Part shown: positions 7,318 to 15,129 of the stretch, one piece after another
Numbering within the stretch: position 1 is the first letter of the stretch
Layout of the letters: every line of letters begins with the position of its first letter
NCBI GenBank assembly: GCA_021201175.1
Contig: JAJQFK010000083.1
Location: 1 to 15,754, forward strand
DNA: 15,754 nt
Reading direction: 5' to 3'
Origin: Candidatus Gastranaerophilales bacterium
GTDB taxonomy: Bacteria > Cyanobacteriota > Vampirovibrionia > Gastranaerophilales > Gastranaerophilaceae
Made by a program: the position numbers and the translations under genes
Notes under the pieces: model-generated
What the model was told of the DNA's origin: nothing
What the model saw: the letters and a program-made list of their open reading frames with translations, nothing else
The model's database searches: none

Positions 7318-8411
7318 CTTTCCACCGTTAAATCATTCGTTACTATCACTGTTTCTTTTTCATCGGGATAAATATCTTTTGAACAATCTCTATCTGCTAA
7401 GACATCATTAAGTCCTGTTACCTCGGAGGTCATTATAACGGTTTCGTCAGTCTGCCCGATAACAACCGGTCTTAACTTTTTGGAGTCACAAACACAAAGC
7501 ATTTGAGAATCCGGCAAAACCCCCAATATTGTATTTGGTCCATTAATTTCCAAATGGGATAATGATGCTTTTATTCTTAATAAAATATCTTTATCGGGTC
7601 TTTCAAGTATTTCTTCAAATGCCAAAGGCGTGATTGTATGCTTAAAATACTGTACCGGCCACTTTAATAACTTATTTATATAATGCAATGTATATAAAAA
7701 ACACTGTGAATCAGATTCAAACCCGATATAACCTTTGTATAAAGACCTTTGGTAATCTCTGTTTTTTTCAAAGAAAGTATTTTCGCCGTTAGCAAGGATG
7801 GTATATCCGTCTAAGAAGAAAGGATGGGCTGCATAGCGAACAATATCATAGTTTGTATTCTGCCTGCACTGCGCAGTTATAACTTTTGCGCACAGTTCTT
7901 CATTCTCTTCCCATAAACCGAAATATGTTCCTATGTCTTTTGGACTGCCGATTTCTTTTAAAGTTAAAACATCCGGCCAAAATGAATACATATATCCTAA
8001 ATTGTCTTTTTCAAGTTCACTTCTCAATAATAAACCCGTATCGACAAGAAGTTCTTCCTTTTCTTCGTCTGTAGCATACTTATGACTTTTGGGATATTGA
8101 AAAGCTTCAAAAATATAATTAGGCATAGGCTCTATTTTTAAACCCTTTTCATTATGAATTTCCGGTGCCCATTGAAGTACACGCGTAAACCCTAAATCAT
8201 GAAGAATATCCTCTGCCCTTCTCGTTCCTTCTACAGTCGCCGCCATTGACAAAATAGGTAAATTTTTATATGCCCCGAAAATTCCCCCTAAATCTTGCAT
8301 AACAAAAGCAAAGCCTGAATTGTCATGACCTTTTTGTTGAGATCTCATTAATTTTAAAGCTATCGACGGGTGTAAATATTTTTTTGATTTTATTGCGCCA
8401 ATTCTACACAT
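7305..8411 (-). CDS. Glutamate synthase class II glutamine amidotransferase subunit
   Basis: 368 residues. The N-terminal nucleophile is Cys2 ('MCRIGAIKS'), exposed by Met removal, which fixes the start. Further class II (Ntn) signatures are 'QQKGHDNSGFAF' (about 25-36), 'NGEN' (N208-G209-E210) that would line the glutamine pocket and oxyanion hole, and 'SDSQCFLYTLHY'. It hydrolyses glutamine and passes ammonia to the FMN subunit. First gene of a three-gene operon (amidotransferase, FMN, GXGXG), overlapping the next by 13 bp. The promoter -10 box ends 7 nt before the ATG, so the transcript is nearly leaderless. Confidence 0.88.
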   Translation of the reverse strand: MCRIGAIKSKKYLHPSIALKLMRSQQKGHDNSGFAFVMQDLGGIFGAYKNLPILSMAATVEGTRRAEDILHDLGFTRVLQWAPEIHNEKGLKIEPMPNYIFEAFQYPKSHKYATDEEKEELLVDTGLLLRSELEKDNLGYMYSFWPDVLTLKEIGSPKDIGTYFGLWEENEELCAKVITAQCRQNTNYDIVRYAAHPFFLDGYTILANGENTFFEKNRDYQRSLYKGYIGFESDSQCFLYTLHYINKLLKWPVQYFKHTITPLAFEEILERPDKDILLRIKASLSHLEINGPNTILGVLPDSQMLCVCDSKKLRPVVIGQTDETVIMTSEVTGLNDVLADRDCSKDIYPDEKETVIVTNDLTVERWKQ

Positions 8412-8418
8412 ACCTAGT

Positions 8419-8448
8419 ATTTTAGAAGCTTTATACCGAATATGTCAA
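8419..8448 (-). promoter_or_regulatory. Promoter of the glutamate synthase operon
   Basis: On the minus strand a perfect TTGACA (8443-8448), an 18-bp spacer and TAAAAT (8419-8424). The ATG of the amidotransferase is 7 nt past the -10 box, so the predicted start of transcription coincides with the start codon. Confidence 0.75.
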
Positions 8449-8668
8449 GCAAAGTTTATTTTTGTAATTTTGTAATATTAAGTTATGTTAACAAACAAAA
8501 CAAAAACACGCAATAATAAAAACAAAAAAAACTTTATATAAATGTGAGAAAAACGAAAGGAGGTTTTTAAAAAAGTTCAAAAAAACGAAGAGGCTCTGTT
8601 ATGAGAAACAAAAAAAGTTAATCAGGCTATTTTAAGCGTAATGATTAAGAAAAAGTTTTTTTACTCTC
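8449..8668 (+). other. Intergenic stretch with an orphan ribosome site and a six-codon frame
   Basis: No ordinary gene. A full-strength Shine-Dalgarno AAAGGAGG lies at 8556-8563 with no start codon at usable distance. A six-codon frame MRNKKS (ATG 8601, stop 8619-8621) has its own AAGAGG at 8588-8593, 7 nt upstream. The terminator at 8696-8724 would end a short transcript across this stretch. It could be a leader, a small RNA or the remains of a lost gene; no strong promoter is visible. Confidence 0.4.
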
Positions 8669-8722
8669 TCTCTTAATATCCTCGTGTTTATTTGATGTTT
8701 GCAATCTCTGCAAACATTTTTT
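8669..8722 (+). repeat. 54-bp direct repeat, left copy
   Basis: Identical to 9355-9408 over 54 bp, with different bases on both sides. The last half is the terminator hairpin. The copies are 686 bp apart and enclose the ORF6N gene. Confidence 0.9.
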
Positions 8723-8724
8723 TT
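8696..8724 (+). terminator. Intrinsic terminator inside the left 54-bp repeat
   Basis: Perfect 8-bp stem TGTTTGCA/TGCAAACA with a 5-nt loop (8696-8716), then eight T. It separates the 8449-8668 stretch from the ORF6N gene. Confidence 0.85.
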
Positions 8725-8776
8725 GCGTATTTGTCGGCATTTTAGGCAAATTATAAAAATTTATTTTAATAATTCA

Positions 8777-8785
8777 TGATAATAT
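8777..8785 (+). promoter_or_regulatory. Candidate extended -10 promoter of the ORF6N gene
   Basis: TG-a-TAATAT at 8777-8785 would start transcription near 8792, just before the AGGA ribosome site at 8795-8798. There is no clear -35 box; the assignment rests on the extended -10 and position. Confidence 0.4.
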
Positions 8786-8808
8786 AAATACAATAGGAAA
8801 ATTTGGAC

Positions 8809-9333
8809 ATGACGGAAATAATTGAGAATAATTTAGTTGAAATAAAAAATCTGATATATGTTATCAGAGGACAAAAAGTAATGTTGGATAGTGATTTAGC
8901 TATGCTGTACGGAGTACAAACCAAGCGTTTAAATGAAGCAGTAAAACGTAACATTCAAAGATTTCCGCAACATTTCATGTTTGTATTGACAAAAGATGAG
9001 TGGCAAAATTTAAGGTCGCAATTTGCGACCTTTAAAAAAGATATAAGAAAATATATGCCTTTTGCATTTACTGAGCAAGGTGTGGCAATGCTTTCATCTG
9101 TATTAAATTCAGAAAAAGCTATACAAATAAATATTCAAATAATGGACACTTTTGTTAAAATGCGACAGCTTGCAATAGAACATAAAGATTTGCAAGAACA
9201 AATAGTTGAACTGAAAAACTATTTTATTCAGTATGCACAGGATAATAATGCAGAAATAGACAGAATTAACGAAGCAATAAACCTGTTACTTGACCGCACA
9301 AAGCCGCAAAAGATAGGATTTAAAACGGAGTAA
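8809..9333 (+). CDS. ORF6N-domain DNA-binding protein
   Basis: 174 residues from ATG 8809. An in-frame TTG at 8803 is less likely because it leaves only about 4 nt to the AGGA at 8795-8798. The N-terminal ORF6N domain spans about residues 10-95, with the typical 'VMLDSDLAMLYGVQTKRLNEAVKRN' stretch (beginning about residue 25), 'RFPQHFMFVLT' and 'AFTEQGVAMLSSVL'. The C-terminus is a helix likely to form a coiled coil (about 115-160). The family is found in phages, their remnants and scattered accessory loci, usually as antirepressor-like or regulatory DNA-binding proteins; the target is unknown. The gene has its own terminator and lies between two identical 54-bp direct repeats, so it looks like a cassette added between glutamate synthase and pgpH. 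Confidence 0.85.
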   Translation: MTEIIENNLVEIKNLIYVIRGQKVMLDSDLAMLYGVQTKRLNEAVKRNIQRFPQHFMFVLTKDEWQNLRSQFATFKKDIRKYMPFAFTEQGVAMLSSVLNSEKAIQINIQIMDTFVKMRQLAIEHKDLQEQIVELKNYFIQYAQDNNAEIDRINEAINLLLDRTKPQKIGFKTE

Positions 9334-9354
9334 AATTAACTCTTCTATTATTAA

Positions 9355-9408
9355 TCTCTTAATATCCTCGTGTTTATTTGATGTTTGCAATCTCTGCAAA
9401 CATTTTTT
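9355..9408 (+). repeat. 54-bp direct repeat, right copy
   Basis: Identical to 8669-8722. It starts 21 nt after the ORF6N stop codon and supplies that gene's terminator. Confidence 0.9.
9382..9408 (+). terminator. Intrinsic terminator of the ORF6N gene
   Basis: Same TGTTTGCA/TGCAAACA hairpin as at 8696-8716, followed by six T. Confidence 0.85.
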
Positions 9409-9550
9409 GGCGTGTTTATAGGGTAGGCTTGGTAATTGTTTTGACCTATTTAGCGGAATTTGATGTATATATACCTAATTTTAGTAATTTTGCAAAATGG
9501 CTGAATTGTAGTAATATTATGTAATGGTTAAATAAAAACGGTAATAATAT

Positions 9551-11650
9551 ATGAAAAAAGCAGAAATTATAAAAATATTTTCGGGAATAAAATCTACTAA
9601 ATTTTTAGTAAACAGTGCTTTGATTGTTTCATTTGCATTAATTTTTACAGGAGTTTTGGTTTCAAAATATATCTTTTTTCAGACAATAGTTGATTCTGAT
9701 AATACAAGTAAAGTAATGGTTGTTGCGCCTAAAGCAATAGAAGTTGTTGATAGGATTAAAACAGAAAAAAGAAAAACGGAAGTTGCTCAAAAGGTCAGCG
9801 AGGTGTATTCTCCTGCAGATGATGTATACATTAAAAATAATCTGAATCAATATATTGAAGAAATACAAAAGATTAGGAACAGTGAAATATCAGAAAAAGA
9901 TAAACAACGGGATTTAGAGGTTATAATCGATGTTTCTGATTCTTATACAAAAAATTTCGTTGTTTCATATTTCTTAAAAGCTGATGAGAATTTATTAAAT
10001 TCAGTCTTTGAAAATTCTAAAAAAACATTAACTGCTGTTTTAAATGAGGGTATTACCGAAAAAGATATAGAAGAAAACAGTCTTGTTAAAATTATAAGAC
10101 GTAATGTGGAAACAAATACAACAAATAATCAATTGAAAATAATAACAGCACTTATTGAGCAGGTTATCGTGCCAAATATGATTGTAGATGAACAGGCAAC
10201 CGAACTTGCAAGAAAAAATGCAATGGATATGATCGCTCCTATAAAAATTAAATTTAATAAGGGAGAAACTATAGTAAAAGTCGGAGAACCTATTACACAG
10301 ATAAAAAAAGAAGCTTTGAGCATGGCGGGGTATAATATTCTAAGAATTAACTATGTTGGCATTCTGGGTATTTTATGCCTTGTGGGAATAGGAATATTTT
10401 CTGTAATATATTATTTTAAAAAATTTGAACCTAAATTTTTAGATAGGCGTCATTTGATTATATCAGCTGTAATGTCTTTATTTATGGCTGTTTTATCTGT
10501 GCTTTTGCCTCAAACCTGGTCGGTATTTATATTACCGTTCCCGTTTTTTACAATAATTCTTTCCGTATTTTTAAATCCGCGTACAGCATTTTTTATTACC
10601 GTAACTTTACTGACAATTATAACATTTTCACTCCAATTCTCTGCACTCGCGATGTCTGTTTTTATTTTATCGGTGATTGTATCTGTAATAAGCATGACAT
10701 CAATCAAATATTCAAGAAGATTTGATTTAATAAAAGTCGGACTATATACATCAATAGCAATGGCAGTTATTATATTGTGCGTTTATTACGATTTAGGATT
10801 TGAAAAACTAATACAAGATATAGCCTCCGGAGTATTAAACGGATTCTTTTCTGGAGTTTTAGCCCTTGGAATGATACCTATATTTGAAAATACTTTTAAA
10901 ATAATAACAATGTTCGGTCTGGCAGAACTCGGAGATTATAACCAGCCGCTGTTGAAAAAATTGCACGAGGCGGCTCCGGGGACATTTGAGCATAGTTTAA
11001 GGGTTTCTAATTTGACAGAATCAGCCGCAGAAGCAATTGGCGCAAACCCTATACTTGCAAGAGTCGGGGCACTTTACCATGATGTCGGCAAAATCGTAAG
11101 ACCGTTATTTTTCGTTGAAAATCAAACCTATAGCGGAATAGAAAATCCCCATGAAAAATTAACTCCGCGTTCCAGTAAAATGGTTATAACATCACATACA
11201 AAAGATGGTATTACTCTTGCTAAAGAGTATCATATTCCTGAAATTATTCAAGATTTTATTCTTCAACACCATGGTGATTCGCTTGCCAGTTATTTCTATA
11301 ATCAAGCCATTGCACAAGAAGGTGTGGAAAATGTTAAAGAAGAACAATTCCGTTATACAGGTCCTAAACCAAATACCAAAGAAACCGCAATACTTATGAT
11401 TGCCGATGCGGTAGAATCTGCTTCAAGAACTCTTAAAGACCACTCTCAGGAAGAACTTGATGCACTGATTAATAAAATTATTCAAGACAGGTTAAATGAT
11501 AATCAGCTTTCTGAAAGTCCGCTTACATTGAAAGATATTAAAACAATTGCCGCAACTCTCTCTCGAGTGCTCCGCTCTGTTTTCCACAAGAGGATAAAAT
11601 ATCAAGAAGCTATTGAAGATTTGCAAAATAAAGAAAATTTAAACGGGTAA
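9551..11650 (+). CDS. 7TMR-HD cyclic di-AMP phosphodiesterase, PgpH family
   Basis: 699 residues, the usual length. One N-terminal membrane helix (about 17-42) is followed by an extracytoplasmic 7TMR-HDED domain (about 45-262) and seven membrane helices (about 267-460). A cytoplasmic HD domain completes the protein. HD residues visible are H481 ('FEHSLRV'), H510-D511 ('HDVGK'), H549 ('TSHTKDG'), H573-H574 ('LQHHGD') and D619 ('IADAVE'), so the metal site is complete. PgpH enzymes cleave c-di-AMP to pApA. First gene of pgpH-ybeY-dgkA, an order well known from Firmicutes and related in Cyanobacteria. The start has a poor ribosome site; -35/-10-like elements at 9441-9446 (TTGACC) or 9490-9520 are weak candidates for its promoter. 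The cyclase is not in this window. Confidence 0.9.
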   Translation: MKKAEIIKIFSGIKSTKFLVNSALIVSFALIFTGVLVSKYIFFQTIVDSDNTSKVMVVAPKAIEVVDRIKTEKRKTEVAQKVSEVYSPADDVYIKNNLNQYIEEIQKIRNSEISEKDKQRDLEVIIDVSDSYTKNFVVSYFLKADENLLNSVFENSKKTLTAVLNEGITEKDIEENSLVKIIRRNVETNTTNNQLKIITALIEQVIVPNMIVDEQATELARKNAMDMIAPIKIKFNKGETIVKVGEPITQIKKEALSMAGYNILRINYVGILGILCLVGIGIFSVIYYFKKFEPKFLDRRHLIISAVMSLFMAVLSVLLPQTWSVFILPFPFFTIILSVFLNPRTAFFITVTLLTIITFSLQFSALAMSVFILSVIVSVISMTSIKYSRRFDLIKVGLYTSIAMAVIILCVYYDLGFEKLIQDIASGVLNGFFSGVLALGMIPIFENTFKIITMFGLAELGDYNQPLLKKLHEAAPGTFEHSLRVSNLTESAAEAIGANPILARVGALYHDVGKIVRPLFFVENQTYSGIENPHEKLTPRSSKMVITSHTKDGITLAKEYHIPEIIQDFILQHHGDSLASYFYNQAIAQEGVENVKEEQFRYTGPKPNTKETAILMIADAVESASRTLKDHSQEELDALINKIIQDRLNDNQLSESPLTLKDIKTIAATLSRVLRSVFHKRIKYQEAIEDLQNKENLNG

Positions 11651-11653
11651 AAC

Positions 11654-12163
11654 ATGCCAAAAATTAATGTTTTTATTGAAAATATATATGCTGACTTTAA
11701 TTTGAATGATGTTTTAGTTCAAAATAACGCTATAAAAATAGCGAATTATATTTTTGATGATGAAAATATCATGTCAGAATCCTGCCTTGCAGGTTACAAT
11801 TATAAAACTGTTGATTTTGATATAGTCTTTGTTAATAACGAAGAAATTCAAAGAATAAATAAAGAATACAGAAAAAAAGATTCGCCTACTGATGTAATTA
11901 CTTTTGCAATGTTTGCAGATTCAAAGGAAGATGAGCGTTTTATTTTAGAAGGGAGTATAAGTCTTGGAGAAATTATTGTTTCTTTAGACAAAATTAAAGA
12001 ACAATCTGAAGAAAATTTCGTCAGTTTTAATGATGAACTTTATTTCATCATTTCTCATGGAATATTGCATTTACTCGGGTTTGACCATTTAACACAACAA
12101 GATTACGAGTTTATGGTTGAAACCCAAAATAAAGCAAAGGCGGTTATTAATGACAAAATTTAA
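11654..12163 (+). CDS. YbeY endoribonuclease / rRNA maturation factor
   Basis: 169 residues, typical length. The zinc motif H-x3-H-x5-H is intact at H135, H139 and H145 ('SHGILHLLGFDH'), and the conserved 'EYRKKDSPTDVITF' strand precedes it. YbeY is a single-strand endoribonuclease needed for 16S rRNA 3'-end maturation and ribosome quality control. It starts 3 nt after the pgpH stop and overlaps dgkA by 14 nt, so the three genes are almost certainly one operon. The N-terminal first 30 residues are less conserved. Confidence 0.95.
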   Translation: MPKINVFIENIYADFNLNDVLVQNNAIKIANYIFDDENIMSESCLAGYNYKTVDFDIVFVNNEEIQRINKEYRKKDSPTDVITFAMFADSKEDERFILEGSISLGEIIVSLDKIKEQSEENFVSFNDELYFIISHGILHLLGFDHLTQQDYEFMVETQNKAKAVINDKI

Positions 12164-12536
12164 ATCTTCCGGAATTATTGAAAGTATTTCCAATGCAATC
12201 CGCGGTTTAAAACTCGCTGTTTTCTCTCAAAGAAACTTTGTTCTTGAACTTCTTGTTTCGATTTTCGTAATTATACTGGCGCTTATTTTAAAATTTACCG
12301 TTACAGATATGTGCATTGTTCTAATTATGTGCCTGCTTGTACTTTCATTTGAACTTATGAATTCTGTTATAGAATTTACACTTGATGCCATTTACAAAAA
12401 TAATTATTCAAAACTGGTAGAAATGGCAAAAGATATGTCAGCAGGCATGGTGCTTCTTGTTTCTTTTACAAGTGTAGTAATCGGTATTATTTTATTTTCA
12501 TCATACATTATTAAACTGATATCCGCCAAAGTATAA
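12150..12536 (+). CDS. Diacylglycerol/undecaprenol kinase, DgkA family
   Basis: 128 residues from ATG 12150, chosen because AAAGGCGG sits 7-14 nt upstream; a TTG 33 nt earlier is in frame but lacks this. A small membrane enzyme with three hydrophobic helices (about 33-47, 53-67, 98-120). Family residues are E33, 'FELMNSVIEF' (E68, N71, E75) and 'AKDMSAGMVLL'. It phosphorylates a membrane lipid alcohol with ATP. In Gram-positive-like lineages this subfamily prefers undecaprenol and recycles the wall carrier lipid, which would fit uppS nearby; the substrate cannot be read from sequence. It overlaps the end of ybeY by 14 bp. No clear terminator is seen in 12537-12654, between this and the convergent gene. 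Confidence 0.9.
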   Translation: MTKFKSSGIIESISNAIRGLKLAVFSQRNFVLELLVSIFVIILALILKFTVTDMCIVLIMCLLVLSFELMNSVIEFTLDAIYKNNYSKLVEMAKDMSAGMVLLVSFTSVVIGIILFSSYIIKLISAKV

Positions 12537-12654
12537 CCGGCTTTACTGATAATACCTGTATATAAGCATATAGTATGACAAAACGAGATAATCTTGCCTA
12601 TAACGCAGTGAATAGCAATGTTAACAGTTTTATCTTAAATTTTGTTCAGACGGA

Positions 12655-14037
12655 TTAATTATTATTTTTTTTTAAATTAATAAGTTCACTGACTAAAACA
12701 GGATCCCATTTACTGCCGGATTCAGACTGTATTACATCAAGAGCTTGTTCTTTACTGAAAGCCTGCCGATAAGAACGTTCAGATGTCATAGCGCAATAAG
12801 CGTCTGCAAGCGCAACAATTCTTGAACCTAATGGTATACTTTGTCCTTTTAATCCTTCCGGCTCACCTCTGCCGTCCCAACGTTCCTTATGATAGTTTAT
12901 ATAAGGAACAACTTCTGATAAGAAATTTATACTCATTAGTATACTTACACCGACATTCGGATGATTTTGAAGCTGTTTCCAGTCTTCTTTTGAAAGTTTT
13001 TCTTTTTTATTGAATAATTCTTCCGGTAATGTTATTTTCCCTATATTTCTAAGCAATGCGGCATAATAAATTAAATCTTTTGTTTTTTCATTAAGCCCCA
13101 GTGATTCTGATATTTCGCGTGCCAAATCAGCTACCTTATGAGAATGATTATTTTGAAAATTACTTTTTGCATCTACCGCTCTGGCAAGATTTTCTACAAA
13201 ATATTGCTGTTCCATACTAAGATCACCTATTAAAGCGGTTAATTGTGCTCTTTGGTTTTGCAGACAAGAAACGGAAATATTATCTTGATTTATAAGATTA
13301 TTTGTTGCTTCCGTTAGTTTTTCAAGCGACATAGAAGCGGCAAAAAGTCTTGCGGTTACACTTAATAACTCAATAAACTCTTTTGAAAGTTTTTTCTTTT
13401 TGTAATTTTGTACGACAATTACCCCGATTTTCTCGTCATTAATTTTCATTGGAACGGCAAGATAGTATTTAACTTTATCCTCGTTAAGAATTAAAATTTG
13501 TTTAAAGCTGCTATGTGTATTACAGTCTTTAATTTCAGTTTTTTGCCCCGATAAAAATGTTTCAGATACGCAGCTTTCATCATTAAAATCATATCCTATT
13601 TCAGAATCAGCTATATCTTCATTTAAATTTAAAGAAGACCCCGTTAACAGTAAATCATGATTTTTAGGATTATTTATACCGGTTACTATTTCTTTTGATA
13701 GGAATATATGGCATGCATCCGTATCAGTCATTTGTTTTATAGTTTTTGCGATTGCATTATAAATAACATAGTCTTCTTTACTGCTAAACCCGAGAATTTT
13801 AAGTGTGTTATCAATTGAATATATAGAAATAAGTTCTTTTAATTGCTCTTTAAGTCTTTGAGTTTTATCAACATTTTTTTTGCTTATTTTCTGAACCAAT
13901 TCATCTGATATAAGGTGTTCAGCAAGAAAATCACCCAAATTAAGTGCAAAAATTTCTTCAAGCGGATCAGTTTCTAAAGAAATTTCACTTCTCGCAAAAA
14001 CAGAAACATTTTTATTATCTTTTTTCTTTTCGGTCAT
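12655..14037 (-). CDS. GAF plus degenerate HD-GYP-like protein
   Basis: 460 residues. After a polar N-terminal region comes a GAF-like sensor domain (about 80-235), a short coiled linker, and an HD-GYP-type domain (about 270-455). Outer HD residues are present: H300 ('NNHSHKVADLA'), H359 ('QNHPNVG') and H383 ('YHKERWDG'). The central HD pair is replaced by R330-N331 ('LLRNIGK' instead of LLHDIGK), and GYP is GEP (391-393), while 'RIVALADAYCAMTSERSYR' is well kept. Cyclic di-GMP phosphodiesterase activity therefore looks unlikely; a ligand-sensing or partner-binding role is inferred. ATG 14037 has AAGGA at 14044-14048. The gene is convergent with dgkA and monocistronic. Confidence 0.85.
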   Translation of the reverse strand: MTEKKKDNKNVSVFARSEISLETDPLEEIFALNLGDFLAEHLISDELVQKISKKNVDKTQRLKEQLKELISIYSIDNTLKILGFSSKEDYVIYNAIAKTIKQMTDTDACHIFLSKEIVTGINNPKNHDLLLTGSSLNLNEDIADSEIGYDFNDESCVSETFLSGQKTEIKDCNTHSSFKQILILNEDKVKYYLAVPMKINDEKIGVIVVQNYKKKKLSKEFIELLSVTARLFAASMSLEKLTEATNNLINQDNISVSCLQNQRAQLTALIGDLSMEQQYFVENLARAVDAKSNFQNNHSHKVADLAREISESLGLNEKTKDLIYYAALLRNIGKITLPEELFNKKEKLSKEDWKQLQNHPNVGVSILMSINFLSEVVPYINYHKERWDGRGEPEGLKGQSIPLGSRIVALADAYCAMTSERSYRQAFSKEQALDVIQSESGSKWDPVLVSELINLKKNNN

Positions 14038-14085
14038 TTATTATCCTTGTCCATATTCTAAGAATACATTCCAAATACTACTACC

Positions 14086-14114
14086 ATTATATTGGATATT
14101 TAAATTTTATGCAA
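14086..14114 (-). promoter_or_regulatory. Candidate promoter of the HD-GYP-like gene
   Basis: Perfect TATAAT (14086-14091) with a weak TTGCAT (14109-14114) 17 bp upstream on the minus strand. Leader of about 42 nt ending in the AAGGA ribosome site. Confidence 0.5.
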
Positions 14115-14279
14115 AATCATATTAATATATATATCGGCAATTATAACTTAAACTTTAGTCTTTTTTACAAAATTTCATACTTATGTATGAGAAATAAAAG
14201 TTGTATGGTACAAAAAATTGCCCCTTGAACTACTCGTCATTGTTGGACAAGTATGCAGAACTGATAAATTGAGTATAAA

Positions 14280-14545
14280 TATTCAACACGCAAGCGTCTT
14301 TGCGAACGATAGCAAAATCTAGTCCTAGATATGGCAGAGATTGCCGCGAAAATCAAAGATTTTCTCGCAATGACAGGCAAAAGATTGCCGCGAGCTTTCT
14401 TGGTTGCTCGCGATAGCCTCGCAGACAGGGTCACACACATCACCTTCGATTCTGTGGTTCCCTTTGTCAAACGGCGTTTCGGTCGGGGCTTCTTCATCCC
14501 CGCCCTTCAGCCTCTGCAATCCGCTAAAAACCTCGCGGAATCTTA
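14280..14545. repeat. Palindromic-repeat block R4 and adjoining GC-rich tract
   Basis: Bases 14295-14374 are an 80-bp unit of the same family as the repeats at 1-3500. It has CGTCTTTGCGA and TCGCAATGAC ends, the shared ATATGGCAGAGATTGCC arm, and its own inner hairpin GAAAATC-aaa-GATTTTC. A second palindrome, CGCGAGC/GCTCGCG, follows at 14389-14412. Bases 14413-14545 are clearly more GC-rich than the surroundings and contain CGGGG/CCCCG arms. Open frames across this tract are not credible genes. The tract ends a few bases before the rdgB stop codon. Bases 14115-14279 are AT-rich with nothing recognised. Confidence 0.75.
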
Positions 14546-14547
14546 CC

Positions 14548-15126
14548 TTACAAATTGCATTCAATCCATTTAAGCATTGATTTAAGAGCATTTGCTCTGT
14601 GAGAGATAGAATTTTTTACACTTTGCGGAAGCTGTGCCATTGTTTGATTATATTCCGGAATGAAAAATATAGGGTCATAACCAAAGCCGTTGCCACCTTT
14701 AGGTTCGTCATCAATATATCCGTATATTTTGCCTGTTTCCGTGTGGATTATTTCTCCTTTTGGATTAACTAAGGTCATGGCGCATATAAAATGAGCAGTG
14801 CGGTACTCATAAGGAACATTTTTTAGTTCCTCCAATAATTTATTTATTTTCGCTTTTTGGTCAGCTGCATATCTTGCGGAATAAATTCCCGGTCTGCCTT
14901 CAAGCGCGTCTGTGCATAAACCTGAATCATCAGCAAGACAATATTCTCCGGTTATTTTTGCGGCTTCCTTTGCCTTTATAATTGAATTTTCTTGAAATGT
15001 TTTTCCGTTTTCTTCCGGATTGAAATCCTGATTAATTATATTAAATTGAATGTTCATATTAGAATTTATCAGATTTATTTCTTCTAATTTGTGAGGATTT
15101 GTTGTAGCAAGAATTATTTTTGTCAT
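14548..15126 (-). CDS. XTP/dITP diphosphatase (non-canonical purine NTP pyrophosphatase)
   Basis: 192 residues, standard for the RdgB/HAM1 family. Substrate-binding 'ATTNPHKLEEI' (7-17), the metal-binding 'ADDSGLCTDALEGRPGIYSA', 'GGNGFGYDPIFF' and C-terminal 'SISHRANALKSM' are all present. It hydrolyses ITP, dITP and XTP to monophosphates, keeping deaminated bases out of nucleic acids. ATG 15126 lies 3 nt after the uppS stop, so it is translated from the uppS transcript. Its stop codon is immediately followed by repeat block R4. Confidence 0.95.
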   Translation of the reverse strand: MTKIILATTNPHKLEEINLINSNMNIQFNIINQDFNPEENGKTFQENSIIKAKEAAKITGEYCLADDSGLCTDALEGRPGIYSARYAADQKAKINKLLEELKNVPYEYRTAHFICAMTLVNPKGEIIHTETGKIYGYIDDEPKGGNGFGYDPIFFIPEYNQTMAQLPQSVKNSISHRANALKSMLKWIECNL

Positions 15127-15129
15127 GGT

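Noticed and set aside
8803..8808. TTG start for the ORF6N gene
   Set aside because: Only about 4 nt separate it from AGGA at 8795-8798; ATG 8809 has normal spacing.
9441..9520. Promoter for pgpH
   Set aside because: TTGACC and TTGCAA have only weak -10 partners at odd spacings; not firm enough to list as a feature.
12537..12654. Bidirectional terminator between the convergent dgkA and HD-GYP-like genes
   Set aside because: No hairpin with a flanking T run could be found by eye.
14237..14591. Three overlapping frames of 80-88 codons near the rdgB end
   Set aside because: They span repeat block R4 and its GC-rich neighbour, overlap each other in different frames, and two run into the rdgB coding sequence.
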